Shown: positions 35,869 through 47,874, counted from the first letter of the stretch. The stretch is 64,000 nt of DNA from Pseudomonas gingeri (GCF_013385635.1 NZ_JACAPR010000014.1:76517-140516); one strand, 5' to 3'. The notes: generated by a model from the letters alone, not told the origin. Numbers and translations: made by a program.

Positions 35869-36305
35869 GCGGCGATCCCCTGGCTGCGCAGCCACGCCAG
35901 CAGTTGCGGCAAGGGGAATGCCCCGCTCTGGCGCGCAACTTCCCGGCCGTTCCTGAACAGGATCAGGCTGGGGATCGAGCGAATCCCCAACTGCGCGCTG
36001 AGTTGCTGGTTGGCTTCACTGTCGAGCTTGGCCAGTCGGCATTTGCCCGCCAGCTGGCCTGCCGCCTGTTCGAATATCGGTGCAAAGGACTTGCACGGCC
36101 CGCACCAATCCGCCCAGACATCCACCAGTAACGGCAGGTCGCCCTTGATCTGGCTGGCGTAGTCGCCCTGTTTCAGCTCGAAAGGTTTGTCCAGCAGGAC
36201 CCCGGCCTTGCAGCGCCCGCATTTTGGCTGGTCGCCCAGGCGGTCGGCAGGGATGCGGTTGAGGCCGTTGCAGTGGGGGCAGGGGATCAACAGGGGTTCG
36301 GACAT
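35865..36305 (-). CDS. trxC: Thioredoxin 2 (zinc-containing)
   Basis: Cytosolic dithiol oxidoreductase of 146 residues. The N-terminal zinc module has CPHC and CGRC pairs (about residues 9-32), and the thioredoxin domain has the active site WADWCGPCK (about 67-75) and a cis-Pro in GIRSIPSLILF. TrxC proteins belong to oxidative-stress defence. Convergent with the ParA-like gene, with overlapping stop codons. Confidence 0.95.
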   Translation of the reverse strand: MSEPLLIPCPHCNGLNRIPADRLGDQPKCGRCKAGVLLDKPFELKQGDYASQIKGDLPLLVDVWADWCGPCKSFAPIFEQAAGQLAGKCRLAKLDSEANQQLSAQLGIRSIPSLILFRNGREVARQSGAFPLPQLLAWLRSQGIAA

Positions 36306-36473
36306 CAGAGGGGCTCCGGATAAGTGGCCAATGGTTCTCTATCTGGAGTCGTGGGCGGGTTTTATCAAGGCTTCAGGGGCTTGTCGCATACCCTCACATT
36401 TTCGCCGACCGGTGTTCTGTCCGGGAATCTAGTCTGGAAGAGCGTACCGTCAGTCGGATTTTATGTATATCAA

Positions 36474-36521
36474 ATTGCGATATTTTGACGGCGAGCTTAA
36501 CCTCCATAGCAATATGCGATA
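36474..36521 (+). promoter_or_regulatory. Candidate higBA promoter/operator
   Basis: TTGACG (36485-36490) is a good -35 box. The best -10 candidates (GCAATA/CAATAT, ending at 36514-36515) are 18-19 bases away, so spacing is not ideal. The hexamer GCGATA occurs twice, at 36477-36482 and 36516-36521, flanking the promoter, and could be part of an antitoxin-binding site. Confidence 0.35.
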
Positions 36522-36531
36522 GGGAGATTGC

Positions 36532-36825
36532 ATGCGTGTCATCACTGAGAAACGTATTTGGGAAGCCAAGGGCCGCTGGCCCGATTCGGCCTCTGCGCTG
36601 GATGCGTGGTATCGCCGAATCAAAAACTGTCATCCCGCCCATTTTGCGGCGATGAAGGCGATGTTTCCGGCCACGGACAAGGTCGGTGATTTCCATGTGT
36701 TCGATATCGGCGGGAACAAGTTGCGCCTGATCGCGGTGGTGCATTACACGGTGCGCCGGCTCTATATCAAGCAGGTGCTTGATCATCGCGAATATGACAA
36801 GGGTAAATGGAGGGAGGAACGGTGA
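36532..36825 (+). CDS. higB: HigB-type mRNA interferase toxin
   Basis: Toxin of 97 residues of the HigB family (PF09907-type, RelE fold), expected to cut mRNA on the ribosome. Typical features are MRVITEKRIWEAKGRWPDSASAL at the start (split here only by reading), DKVGDFHVFDIGGNKLRLIAVVHY in the middle and the basic end. AGGGAG lies upstream of the ATG. The toxin comes first, the inverted order usual for higBA. The TGA stop overlaps the antitoxin ATG (TGATG, 36823-36827). Confidence 0.9.
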   Translation: MRVITEKRIWEAKGRWPDSASALDAWYRRIKNCHPAHFAAMKAMFPATDKVGDFHVFDIGGNKLRLIAVVHYTVRRLYIKQVLDHREYDKGKWREER

Positions 36826-37226
36826 TGAGCGTCATGACCCAACAGGCTTTCGAGCATTGGCACTTTGTCGAGCCGCTGCTGCGCAAGCCGAAAAACGAAG
36901 CCGACTACGAGGCATTGGTCGCCATGCTCGATGAATTGCTTGAGCTGATCGGCGAGGACGAGTCGAGCCCGCTGATGAGCCTGGTGGATATCCTCAGCGA
37001 TCACATCGAAGCCTATGACCAGGAGCACCGGCCGATGCCGGTGGCCAGTGGCGCCGATGTGCTGCGGGAAATGATGTGCGAGCATGGCCTGACCCAGAGC
37101 GACCTGCCGGGCGTGGGGCCGCAATCGGTGGTTTCGGAAATCCTCAGCGGCAAGCGTGAGCTCAATCTGCGCCAGATCCGCTGGCTGGCCGAACGCTTCG
37201 GGGTGCGCGAGCAGACCTTTATCTGA
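36825..37226 (+). CDS. higA: HigA-type antitoxin with Xre-like DNA-binding domain
   Basis: Antitoxin of 133 residues. The N-terminal half is acidic and should wrap the toxin. The C-terminal helix-turn-helix domain (about 75-133; LTQSDLPGVGPQSVVSEILS then ELNLRQIRWLAERFGV) binds the operator for autoregulation. The ATG at 36825 has AGGGAGG eight bases upstream, within the end of higB. Confidence 0.9.
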   Translation: MSVMTQQAFEHWHFVEPLLRKPKNEADYEALVAMLDELLELIGEDESSPLMSLVDILSDHIEAYDQEHRPMPVASGADVLREMMCEHGLTQSDLPGVGPQSVVSEILSGKRELNLRQIRWLAERFGVREQTFI

Positions 37227-37264
37227 ATGGGGCCGAACGCATGGCGTTCGGACCCGGTCGGCGG

Positions 37265-37537
37265 TTACTCCGCGTTCACGACGCTTTCCAGCGAAGCGTC
37301 GACCAGTCCTTTGCTCATCTCGACCAGTTGCAGCATCACCCAGTTGAGGGTGTGGCAGACATGCGGTTTTGCATCCTGGCTTTCTTCCGCGACCATGGCC
37401 GCGCCGTTGAGCAGCAGCGAGGCTTGTTCAAGGGCGTGCTGGACTGAAATGTCGGGGTTGACGCTGAACATATAGTCGCCGGTCAGGCTGCTGCCGAATG
37501 GTGTGTGGCGGGTTCTAGTGCTCGTGCAATCCTTCAT
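37265..37537 (-). CDS. Small Pseudomonas-type DUF3077/DUF6124-like protein
   Basis: Protein of 90 residues with the pattern MFSVNPDISVQHALEQASLL followed by a long amphipathic helix, seen in small proteins that occur in several copies per Pseudomonas genome. Function is unknown. No signal peptide or membrane segment is present. AAGG precedes the ATG at 37537. Monocistronic. My family assignment is from memory of the motif. Confidence 0.65.
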   Translation of the reverse strand: MKDCTSTRTRHTPFGSSLTGDYMFSVNPDISVQHALEQASLLLNGAAMVAEESQDAKPHVCHTLNWVMLQLVEMSKGLVDASLESVVNAE

Positions 37538-37967
37538 GGTTGTACCTTCGCGTAAGGGTGGGTAGCCACTGAGTTCGCCGTCAAACGAGTTTGGGTGGCA
37601 GCTGTACGTGGGTTGACGGACCGGTTACGCAAAGAACCCGGCGCACTCGAAAGTGCCCCACGCACAGTTGCCATAAGCACGGCGATTCGAACACGTGGGT
37701 GTACGAGCGCGGTGAAAGACACTGAGCTTTGCGTAAATCCGGACCGTCAAATCCGATCACGAATGAGTCGTGAAGCCGCGAGGATAGGGACTGGAAAGCG
37801 ACGGGTCAACCGCACGGGTTGTTACGAAGTTGATCGTTCCCACGCTTCGCGTGGTAATGCAGCCTGTGACGCTCCGCGTCACAAAGGCGGACGCAGAGCG
37901 TCCAGTGAGGTATTCCCACGCCGGAGCGTGGGAACGATCGGTCAGCGTCGTGTTCGGGCCTGAGTCA
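37538..37967. other. Noncoding gap before selO, holding a palindromic repeat
   Basis: About 430 bases between two minus-strand genes. The right part contains the second 108-base palindromic element (37832-37939). The left part (37540-37830) shows no gene, hairpin with T-run or recognisable promoter, apart from presumably the promoter of the small DUF gene. Confidence 0.5.
37832..37939. repeat. 108-base palindromic intergenic element, copy 2
   Basis: Same 15-base inverted ends as copy 1 (GATCGTTCCCACGCT / AGCGTGGGAACGATC), same length and same internal GTGACGCT...GCGTCAC and GGACGCAGAGCGTCC segments, with scattered differences in between. It lies just beyond the 3' end of selO. Confidence 0.8.
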
Positions 37968-39431
37968 TCACGACGAACAACTGATCTCCAGATGCTTGCC
38001 CCACTCCGGTGGCCGTTCGGCATAGGCTTGCATGCCCGGTTGTTCCTCGAACGGCTTGCTCAGCACCGCGTGTAGCCGTCGCACTTGCGAGTAGTCGCCG
38101 CCTTCCGCCGCATCGATGGCCTGCTGCGCCAGGTAGTTGCGCAGGATGTAGAGCGGGTTGACCGCGTGCATGCGCGCCCGGCGCCGGGTTTCGTCCTGGT
38201 CCGGTTCGCGGGCGACGCGGGCCTGGTAGCGCGCTGCCCAGGCATCGAAGCCCTTGAGGTCGATAAAGTCGTCGCGCAGGCGGGCCGTGGCCAGGGTCGC
38301 CGACTCATTGCCCAGGCGGCGGAAAAACAGGGTGTAGTCGACGCCGCCGACCTGCATCAGTTGCAACAGGTTTTCCACCAGCTTCTGGTCGTCATCTTCC
38401 GCCGTGGTCAGGCCGAGGCGGTGGCGCATCAGGTCCAGGTAGTGGGCCTGGTACAGCGGCAGGAACAACCCCAGGGTTTCGCGCAGGGCTTCGACGGTGA
38501 TAAAGGGCGTCAGCGCCTGGGCCAGGGCGCTGAGGTTCCACTGGCCGATCGGCACCTGGTTGCTGAAGGAATAGCGCCCCTGGTCATCGGAGTGGTTGCA
38601 GATGAAATTGGCATCGAAATCGTCGAGGAAGGCGAAGGGCCCGAAATCGAAGGTGATGCCGAGAATCGACATGTTGTCGGTGTTCATCACCCCATGGCAG
38701 AAACCGTAGGCTTGCCATTTGGCGATCAACCCGGCGTTGCGTTCGACGATTTCCTTGAACATCGCCAGGTACGGCTCCGGCTGTTCCAGGCATTCGGGAA
38801 AGTGCTGCGCCAGCACCTGTTCGCCGAGTTGCTTCTGCTGCTCGGCTTGCTGGGTGTAGTAGAAGTATTCGAAGTGACCGAAGCGGATATGGCTCGGCGC
38901 CAGGCGCAGGACCATCGCCGCGCGCTCCTGCTTTTCCCGCCAGACCGGGGTGTCGGAGCCGATCACGCACAGCGCCCGGCTGCTGGGAATACCCAGGGCG
39001 TACAGGGCTTCGGAGGCGAGAAATTCGCGGATCGACGAGCGCAGCACGGCGCGGCCATCGCCCATGCGCGAGTAGGGGGTCTGGCCGGCGCCCTTGAGGT
39101 GCAGGTCCCAGTGTTCGCCCGCCTGGTTGTAGACCTCGCCCAGCAACAGGCCGCGGCCGTCGCCCAGGCGCGGATTGTAGGAGCCGAACTGATGCCCCGA
39201 ATAGACCATCGCCCGGGGTTCGGCTTCGGCCCAGAGCTTGTGGCCGCCAAACAGCTGGGCAAACACCGGGTCTTCGGCGGTCGCCGGGTCGAGGTCGAGC
39301 AGCGCCATGGCCGCGGGGCTGGCGACGACAAGGCGCGGGTTGTCGATGGGCTCTGGCAGCACATGGGTGGAAAAGCCGTCACCCAGGCGGGCGAAGCGGT
39401 TATCGAAGGTCAGTTCGTCGAGGGCTTTCAA
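37968..39431 (-). CDS. selO: Protein adenylyltransferase SelO
   Basis: Pseudokinase-fold enzyme of 487 residues that transfers AMP from ATP to hydroxyl side chains of proteins, linked to redox stress in studied bacteria. Conserved blocks are YSGHQFGSYNPRLGDGRG (about residues 78-95), HLKGAGQTPYSRMGDGRAVL (about 111-130, with the nucleotide-binding Lys), RSSIREFLASEAL (131-143) and GVMNTDNMSILGITFDFGPF (about 247-266, catalytic Asn/Asp). The C-terminus ends in CSS. Bacterial forms often carry a redox-active Cys near the end. Confidence 0.95.
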   Translation of the reverse strand: MKALDELTFDNRFARLGDGFSTHVLPEPIDNPRLVVASPAAMALLDLDPATAEDPVFAQLFGGHKLWAEAEPRAMVYSGHQFGSYNPRLGDGRGLLLGEVYNQAGEHWDLHLKGAGQTPYSRMGDGRAVLRSSIREFLASEALYALGIPSSRALCVIGSDTPVWREKQERAAMVLRLAPSHIRFGHFEYFYYTQQAEQQKQLGEQVLAQHFPECLEQPEPYLAMFKEIVERNAGLIAKWQAYGFCHGVMNTDNMSILGITFDFGPFAFLDDFDANFICNHSDDQGRYSFSNQVPIGQWNLSALAQALTPFITVEALRETLGLFLPLYQAHYLDLMRHRLGLTTAEDDDQKLVENLLQLMQVGGVDYTLFFRRLGNESATLATARLRDDFIDLKGFDAWAARYQARVAREPDQDETRRRARMHAVNPLYILRNYLAQQAIDAAEGGDYSQVRRLHAVLSKPFEEQPGMQAYAERPPEWGKHLEISCSS

Positions 39432-39484
39432 CGGCCATCTCCAGCAGAATGTCCGAGCATTCTGCTGGGATTAGGTGTTCGGCG

Positions 39485-42835
<3,351 letters not shown>

Positions 42836-42871
42836 AGGTACCGGTCGAGCAAGGTGAAGAGAGTGGGCAGT

Positions 42872-44614
42872 TTAGAGGAAGAGTCCCGGCCCCGGGCGAC
42901 TTCCTTCGGGGAATCTGACGCCCACTTTGCCGATCTTGTTCCCGTCCATGACTGCAACCGTCCAGATGGTGTTGTTCCACTCCACCTGGTCGCCGACGAT
43001 CGGTGCGCCGCCAACCTTGTGGGCGATAAAGTTGCCCAGCGGCGTGTTCGGGTCGTCGCCTTCGAGTTTCAGGCCATAGAGGGCCGCGACCGCGCCCAGC
43101 TGGGCGTCGCCTTCGAGGACAAAGTCGCCGAAGAAGCGCAGGTCGAGGCCGCGTTGCGGGGCCTGGCTGAACAGTTTGCCGAGGGCCGGCAGGTTGTGTT
43201 CGTGGCCGATGACACACAGCAGGTCGTCGACTTCCAGGGTGGTACTACCCGACGGATGGAGCAGTTGCTGGCCGCGGAACAGCGCGGCGATCCGCGTGCC
43301 CTCGGGCATTTTCAGCTCGCGCAGGGCGGCACCGATGCACCACTTCTCCGCGCCCAGACGGTAGACGAACAGCTCCCACTCGCTGGTGACATGCACTTCC
43401 AGGGCGGCCCGCGAGATCGGCGCCGGCTCCGGCGGTACCGTGACCTTGAGCAGCTTGGCGACCCATGGCAGGCTGGTGCCCTGCACCAGCAGCGATACCA
43501 GGACGATAAAGAACGCCAGGTTGAAGTACAGCTGCGCATGGGGCAGGCCGGCCATCAACGGGAACACCGCGAGGATGATCGGTACCGCGCCGCGCAGGCC
43601 GACCCAGGAAATAAAGGCTTTTTCCCGACCATGGAAGGCCTTGAACGGCAGCAGGCCGACCACCACCGACAACGGCCGGGCAAACAGGATCATCCACAAC
43701 GCCAGGCCCAGGGCCGGCAGGGCGATGGGCAGCAGGTCGTGGGGCGTGACCAGCAGGCCCAGCACCAGGAACATACCGATCTGCGCCAGCCAGGCCATGC
43801 CGTCGAGCATGTGCAGGATGCCGTGGCGGCTGCGCACCGGGCGGTTGCCGATCACCAGGCCGCACAGGTACACCGCGAGGAAACCGCTGCCGTGCAGGGC
43901 GTTGGTCAAGGCGAAGACCACCAGGCCGCCGGCGATCACCAGGATCGGGTACAGGCCGTTGGCCAGGTTGATCCGGTTGACCAGTTGCAGCATCAGCCAG
44001 CCGCCGCCGAGGCCGATGATGCCGCCGATGCCGAATTCGCGAACAAGGTGGCCGAGCAGGCTCCAGTGCAGGCCGGTCTGGCCGCTGGCGAGCATGTCGA
44101 TCAGGGTCACGGTGAGGAACACCGCCATAGGGTCGTTGCTGCCGGATTCGATTTCCAGGCTGGCGGTCACCCGTTCGTTGAGGCCCTTGCCGCCCAGCAG
44201 GGAGAATACCGCGGCGGCGTCGGTCGAGCCGACGATGGCGCCGATCAACAGGCCCTGGATGATGTTCAGGTCGAACAGCCAGGCGGCGGCCATGCCGGTC
44301 AGGCCGGTGGTGATCAGCACGCCCACCGTGGCCAGCGACAGCGCCGGCCAGAGGGCCACGCGGAAACTCGCGACCCGCGTGCGCAGGCCACCGTCGAGCA
44401 GGATCACGGCGAGGGCGAGGTTGCCCACCAGATAGGCTGTCGGATAGTTGTCGAAGATGATGCCGCCGCCGTCGACGCCGGCGGTCATGCCCACGGCCAG
44501 GATGATCACCAGGATCGGGATGCCGAGGCGCGAGGACAGGGAGCTCACCAGGATACTTGCGCCTACCAGCAACGCGCCGATCAAGAACAGGCTGTTGATG
44601 GTCGTCGCATTCAA
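42872..44614 (-). CDS. cvrA: Potassium/proton antiporter CvrA (NhaP2-type)
   Basis: CPA1-family cation/proton antiporter of 580 residues: about twelve membrane segments (residues 1-395, starting TINSLFLIGALLVGASILV), the SxDAAAVFSLL region (GSTDAAAVF near 153), then a RCK_C/TrkA-C domain and a CorC/HlyC-like C-terminal domain (about 480-575). I chose the TTG at 44614, with GGAG nine bases upstream and homologues starting at xNATTINSL. An ATG at 44710 would add a 32-residue hydrophilic extension that does not look native. Known role: cytoplasmic K+ export at low osmolarity. Genomic pairing with mscK supports this. Confidence 0.9.
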   Translation of the reverse strand: MNATTINSLFLIGALLVGASILVSSLSSRLGIPILVIILAVGMTAGVDGGGIIFDNYPTAYLVGNLALAVILLDGGLRTRVASFRVALWPALSLATVGVLITTGLTGMAAAWLFDLNIIQGLLIGAIVGSTDAAAVFSLLGGKGLNERVTASLEIESGSNDPMAVFLTVTLIDMLASGQTGLHWSLLGHLVREFGIGGIIGLGGGWLMLQLVNRINLANGLYPILVIAGGLVVFALTNALHGSGFLAVYLCGLVIGNRPVRSRHGILHMLDGMAWLAQIGMFLVLGLLVTPHDLLPIALPALGLALWMILFARPLSVVVGLLPFKAFHGREKAFISWVGLRGAVPIILAVFPLMAGLPHAQLYFNLAFFIVLVSLLVQGTSLPWVAKLLKVTVPPEPAPISRAALEVHVTSEWELFVYRLGAEKWCIGAALRELKMPEGTRIAALFRGQQLLHPSGSTTLEVDDLLCVIGHEHNLPALGKLFSQAPQRGLDLRFFGDFVLEGDAQLGAVAALYGLKLEGDDPNTPLGNFIAHKVGGAPIVGDQVEWNNTIWTVAVMDGNKIGKVGVRFPEGSRPGPGLFL

Positions 44615-44716
44615 AGGCAGTACTCCAGGAAAGCTAGAAAGGCGGTGCGCAGACTGACCATGCAGTCTGCGTGCCAGCGATTCTAACCTGTTGAAATGTA
44701 CTGCTGTCAAAAAGCT

Positions 44717-46519
44717 TTAGAACCAATCGTCCTGCATCGACAGGCAGGTATCGTCGCGTGCTTCGAGAATCGCCAGCTCATGATGGCAGCCGGGCACCTC
44801 CCAGGTCAGGAAGTAGCGCGCGGCTTGCAGCTTGCCCTTGTAGAACGCCCGATCCGCCGGGTTGCCCCTGGCCAGGCCTTCTTCTGCCCGTACCGCCTGT
44901 TCCAGCCAGCGCCAGCCGATCACCGTGTGGCCGAACGCTTTCAGGTACAGCGCCGAGTTGGCTAGGCTGCTGCTGACCTTGCCCTGGGCCAGGTCGGTCA
45001 GCAGGCCGATGGTCACCGCCTGCAGGCGCGCCACCAGTTGTTCCAGCGGTTCGCGCAGGGCGTCCAGTGAAGTGTGCGCCGCGGCTCGTTTGGCGGTGTC
45101 GGCAATCAGCCGGATCAGTTGTTTCAGGCCGGCACCGCCATTCTGCGCCAGCTTGCGGCCCAGCAGGTCCAGCGACTGGATGCCGTGGGTGCCTTCGTGG
45201 ATCGGGTTGAGGCGGTTGTCGCGGTAATACTGTTCCACCGGATATTCGCGGGTATAGCCGTGGCCGCCGAGGATCTGGATCGCCAGTTCGTTGGCCTTCA
45301 GGCAGAACTCCGATGGCCAGGATTTGACGATCGGGGTCAGCAGGTCGAGCAGTTCATGGGCCTGGCGCCGCTCGGCTTCCGACTCCAGGGTCGTGGTGTC
45401 GTCGAACAGCCGGGCAGCGTACAGGCCGAGGTCGAACGAGCCTTCGACGTAGGCCTTCTGGGTCAGCAGCATGCGCTTGACGTCGGCGTGCTGGATGATC
45501 GCCACCGGCGCGGTGGTCGGGTCCTTGCTGTCGGGCAGGCGGCCTTGCGGGCGCTCCCGTGCGTACTCCAGAGAGTAGAGGTAACCGGCATAACCAAGCA
45601 TCACCGCGCCCATGCCGACGCCGATACGTGCCTCGTTCATCATCTGGAACATGTAGCTCAGGCCCTGGTGCGGCTTGCCCACCAGATAGCCGACACAGCT
45701 GCCGTTATCGCCGAAGTTCAGTGCGGTGGAGGTGGTGCCCCGCCAGCCCATCTTGTGGAACAGGCCTGCCAGCAGCACATCGTTGCGCGGGCCCAGGCTG
45801 CCATCGTCGTTGACCAGGAACTTGGGCACGATAAACAGCGAAATGCCCTTCACTCCGGGTGGTGCGTCCGGCAGCTTGGCCAGGACCATATGCACGATAT
45901 TTTCCGACAGCGGGTGATCGCCGCCGGAAATGAAGATCTTGTTGCCTCTGAGGCGATAGCTGCCGTCGGGCGCCGGTTCGGCACGGGTACGGATATCGGC
46001 CAGCGACGAGCCGGCATGGGGTTCGGTCAGTGCCATGGTGCCGAAGAAGCGGCCGTCGATCATCGGCTGCAGGAAGCGTCGCTTCTGCTCATCGCTGCCG
46101 AAACTCTCGATCAGGTTCGCCGCGCCCATGGTCAGGAACGGATAGGAAGTCGAGGCGGCGTTGGCCGACTGGAAATGCGCGAAGCAGGCTTGCGACAGCA
46201 GCGTCGGCAATTGCATGCCGCCTGCCTCGAAGCTGCGCGCGGCGTTGAGGAATCCGGCTTCGAGGAAGGCATCCACCGCCGGCTTCACTTCCGGGATCAG
46301 GATCGCCTCGCCGTTTTCGTAGCGCGGTTCGTTTTCATCGTTCTTGCGGTTGTGCGGGGCGAAGAATTTTTCGGCGATGGTGCGGGCGGTGCCGAGGGCG
46401 GCGTCGAAGGTTTCCCGTGAATGTTCGGCAAACCGCTCGCGCTGGGTCAGGCCTTCGGCATCGAGGACTTCATACAGCTCGAAAGCCAGATTACGGGAAC
46501 TGAGCAGCGTCTCGGACAT
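44717..46519 (-). CDS. Acyl-CoA dehydrogenase with C-terminal extension (FadE-like)
   Basis: FAD enzyme of 600 residues, larger than the classic 380-residue form, as in bacterial fatty-acid beta-oxidation dehydrogenases. The N-terminal helix domain is followed by MALTEPHAGSSLADIRTRAEP (about 157-177, FAD contact), the beta domain with NKIFISGGDH, and the C-terminal domain with ILGGHGYTREYPVEQYYRD (about 408-426). IHEGTHGIQSLDLLGRK (about 431-447) carries the catalytic Glu. The extra C-terminal domain ends in LSMQDDWF. Chain-length preference cannot be read from sequence. Confidence 0.92.
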   Translation of the reverse strand: MSETLLSSRNLAFELYEVLDAEGLTQRERFAEHSRETFDAALGTARTIAEKFFAPHNRKNDENEPRYENGEAILIPEVKPAVDAFLEAGFLNAARSFEAGGMQLPTLLSQACFAHFQSANAASTSYPFLTMGAANLIESFGSDEQKRRFLQPMIDGRFFGTMALTEPHAGSSLADIRTRAEPAPDGSYRLRGNKIFISGGDHPLSENIVHMVLAKLPDAPPGVKGISLFIVPKFLVNDDGSLGPRNDVLLAGLFHKMGWRGTTSTALNFGDNGSCVGYLVGKPHQGLSYMFQMMNEARIGVGMGAVMLGYAGYLYSLEYARERPQGRLPDSKDPTTAPVAIIQHADVKRMLLTQKAYVEGSFDLGLYAARLFDDTTTLESEAERRQAHELLDLLTPIVKSWPSEFCLKANELAIQILGGHGYTREYPVEQYYRDNRLNPIHEGTHGIQSLDLLGRKLAQNGGAGLKQLIRLIADTAKRAAAHTSLDALREPLEQLVARLQAVTIGLLTDLAQGKVSSSLANSALYLKAFGHTVIGWRWLEQAVRAEEGLARGNPADRAFYKGKLQAARYFLTWEVPGCHHELAILEARDDTCLSMQDDWF

Positions 46520-46741
46520 GGCGGTCTACCTTTGATGGGATGGACCGAGTCTAGGTGGCTGAATGGGCAGTGCCTAGCAAGATTGATCTGGGTGATGGAG
46601 GGTCAAAGCAGTGACAGGGGCGTCGCTTGGGTTTGTAGTATTTGTCGGCGCGCGCGAGCGCCGTGTAGGGGTTTTTTCTGATATTTGAACGAATCGGTTG
46701 CCGTCAAAGTGGTCCTTCGAGTTTTTTTGATGGAGCGCTCC
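46520..46741 (+). promoter_or_regulatory. Upstream region of the ExoY-like gene
   Basis: GGCGC-GCGCGA-GCGCC (46647-46662) followed by GTTTTTT (46671-46677) resembles a terminator placed ahead of the cyclase gene; it could act as leader attenuation or end readthrough. No hrp-box (GGAACC-N16-CCAC) or ExsA-type site was found. GGAG at 46732-46735 is the ribosome site for the ATG at 46742. Confidence 0.35.
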
Positions 46742-47824
46742 ATGCTGGAAAAACTGTCAACCACCCCGTCTCTCAGCGTCGGGCCTTTGAGGGATGCCTT
46801 GCCTTCGGTCTTGTCCGAGTCGCTGAAAGCAGTCGCGAACAGCCCCCAGGCGTTTCAGAAAATCCCGGCGCAATTCGTATCGTCCGCTGCCGGCCCCGGA
46901 TTGTTGTATGCCGAAGCGATTCAGGCCGTGGCGGACCGCTACGGCGTCGTGCTCGGCATTCGTGCGCCCAACCCCCTGAGTGCGAGCCTGCTCAGGGAAG
47001 GGTTTTCCTCGAAGAATTTTCACGTCAAGGCCAAATCCAGCAGCACCGGGCCGACAGCCGGTTTCATCCCGTTGAATCCTGCCTACTCGAAGGTGGCGTC
47101 AGGGCAAGTCGCCAGGCAGCAGCGCAGTATCGAGGGGGCATTGGCCGGCGGGGCGAAGGCGGTGAGCCTGATGTTGTCCCCGGCACGCGTTGAAGAGTTG
47201 CTGGCGACCGGGCACATGGCGGCGCGGGGCTCAGGCTATCGGGCCGAGTACCCGTCAGGTGCATCCGCTCATTTCAGTATCGACGCGAAAGGCCAGGTCT
47301 TCGACGAGGCCGGGCCGGTGAAGGTGTTGAGCAATCCGGGCAGCGACAGGGCGATCACGGCGGACTATGACCTGTTTTCGATTTATCCGCGCAGGGCCCA
47401 GGGTGACAACGTACGGCCGCTGCGGGTTGCACCGATGTTCGTGGGGAACGCCTGCGAGGAACTGAGACAGAGGGCCAGGCCGCTACTCACCGGGCAGCCC
47501 GCTTTCGACGGGGCGCAGGAGCATATGGATATGGGTAATATCCATCGTTTCGGCATCGCTATCGTGCAAGCGCTGAACCGGGAAATTGCCGGGGCGGGTT
47601 ACACCGGTGGCAACCTGGTCTGGCACAACGATGAGACCGGCAATCCCTTTTCCCCCGGGTTCGATGCGCGGGATGCGCCGATTTTCTTTTTTCCCAGGGA
47701 TCGCGGGAGTGGAGAGACGCCTCGGCCTCGACAGGTGTCATCCAGGGAGGAGTTGCTGGCGCTGCAGGGGCAGTTGAGGGGGGCGGGGTTTCAGGTTGAA
47801 TACAGTCCCCGGTTCGGGTTCTGA
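46742..47824 (+). CDS. ExoY/edema-factor-type nucleotidyl cyclase, putative effector
   Basis: Protein of 360 residues closely matching the layout of P. aeruginosa ExoY (378 residues). Catalytic blocks: FSSKNFHVKAKSSSTGPTAG with Lys91 and Lys98 (as ExoY Lys81/Lys88), ITADYDLF with metal ligands Asp208 and Asp210 (as Asp212/Asp214), MGNIHRF near 264, and HNDETGNP with His295 and Asn301 (as His291/Asn297). All spacings agree, so it should make cyclic nucleotides, probably only with a host cofactor (F-actin for ExoY). There is no signal peptide; the Ser-rich N-terminus could be a type III signal, but no secretion or chaperone gene is adjacent. Upstream TTG/ATG starts at 46685 and 46730 are possible but lack GGAG spacing. 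Confidence 0.88.
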   Translation: MLEKLSTTPSLSVGPLRDALPSVLSESLKAVANSPQAFQKIPAQFVSSAAGPGLLYAEAIQAVADRYGVVLGIRAPNPLSASLLREGFSSKNFHVKAKSSSTGPTAGFIPLNPAYSKVASGQVARQQRSIEGALAGGAKAVSLMLSPARVEELLATGHMAARGSGYRAEYPSGASAHFSIDAKGQVFDEAGPVKVLSNPGSDRAITADYDLFSIYPRRAQGDNVRPLRVAPMFVGNACEELRQRARPLLTGQPAFDGAQEHMDMGNIHRFGIAIVQALNREIAGAGYTGGNLVWHNDETGNPFSPGFDARDAPIFFFPRDRGSGETPRPRQVSSREELLALQGQLRGAGFQVEYSPRFGF

Positions 47825-47837
47825 GCGAGAGTGGAAA

Positions 47838-47860
47838 CAGGCGCCCGTTGCGGGCGCCTG
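47838..47860. terminator. Terminator between the ExoY-like gene and putA
   Basis: CAGGCGCCCG-TTG-CGGGCGCCTG is a perfect ten-base stem with a three-base loop, followed by GTCTTTC on the plus side. It sits 14 bases after the cyclase stop and 15 bases before the putA 3' end, so it serves the two convergent genes. Confidence 0.75.
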
Positions 47861-47874
47861 GTCTTTCAGGTGGT

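Noticed and set aside
37595..37963. Plus-strand frame of 122 codons before selO
   Set aside because: It runs through the 108-base palindromic repeat, has no ribosome site and has no protein-like composition.
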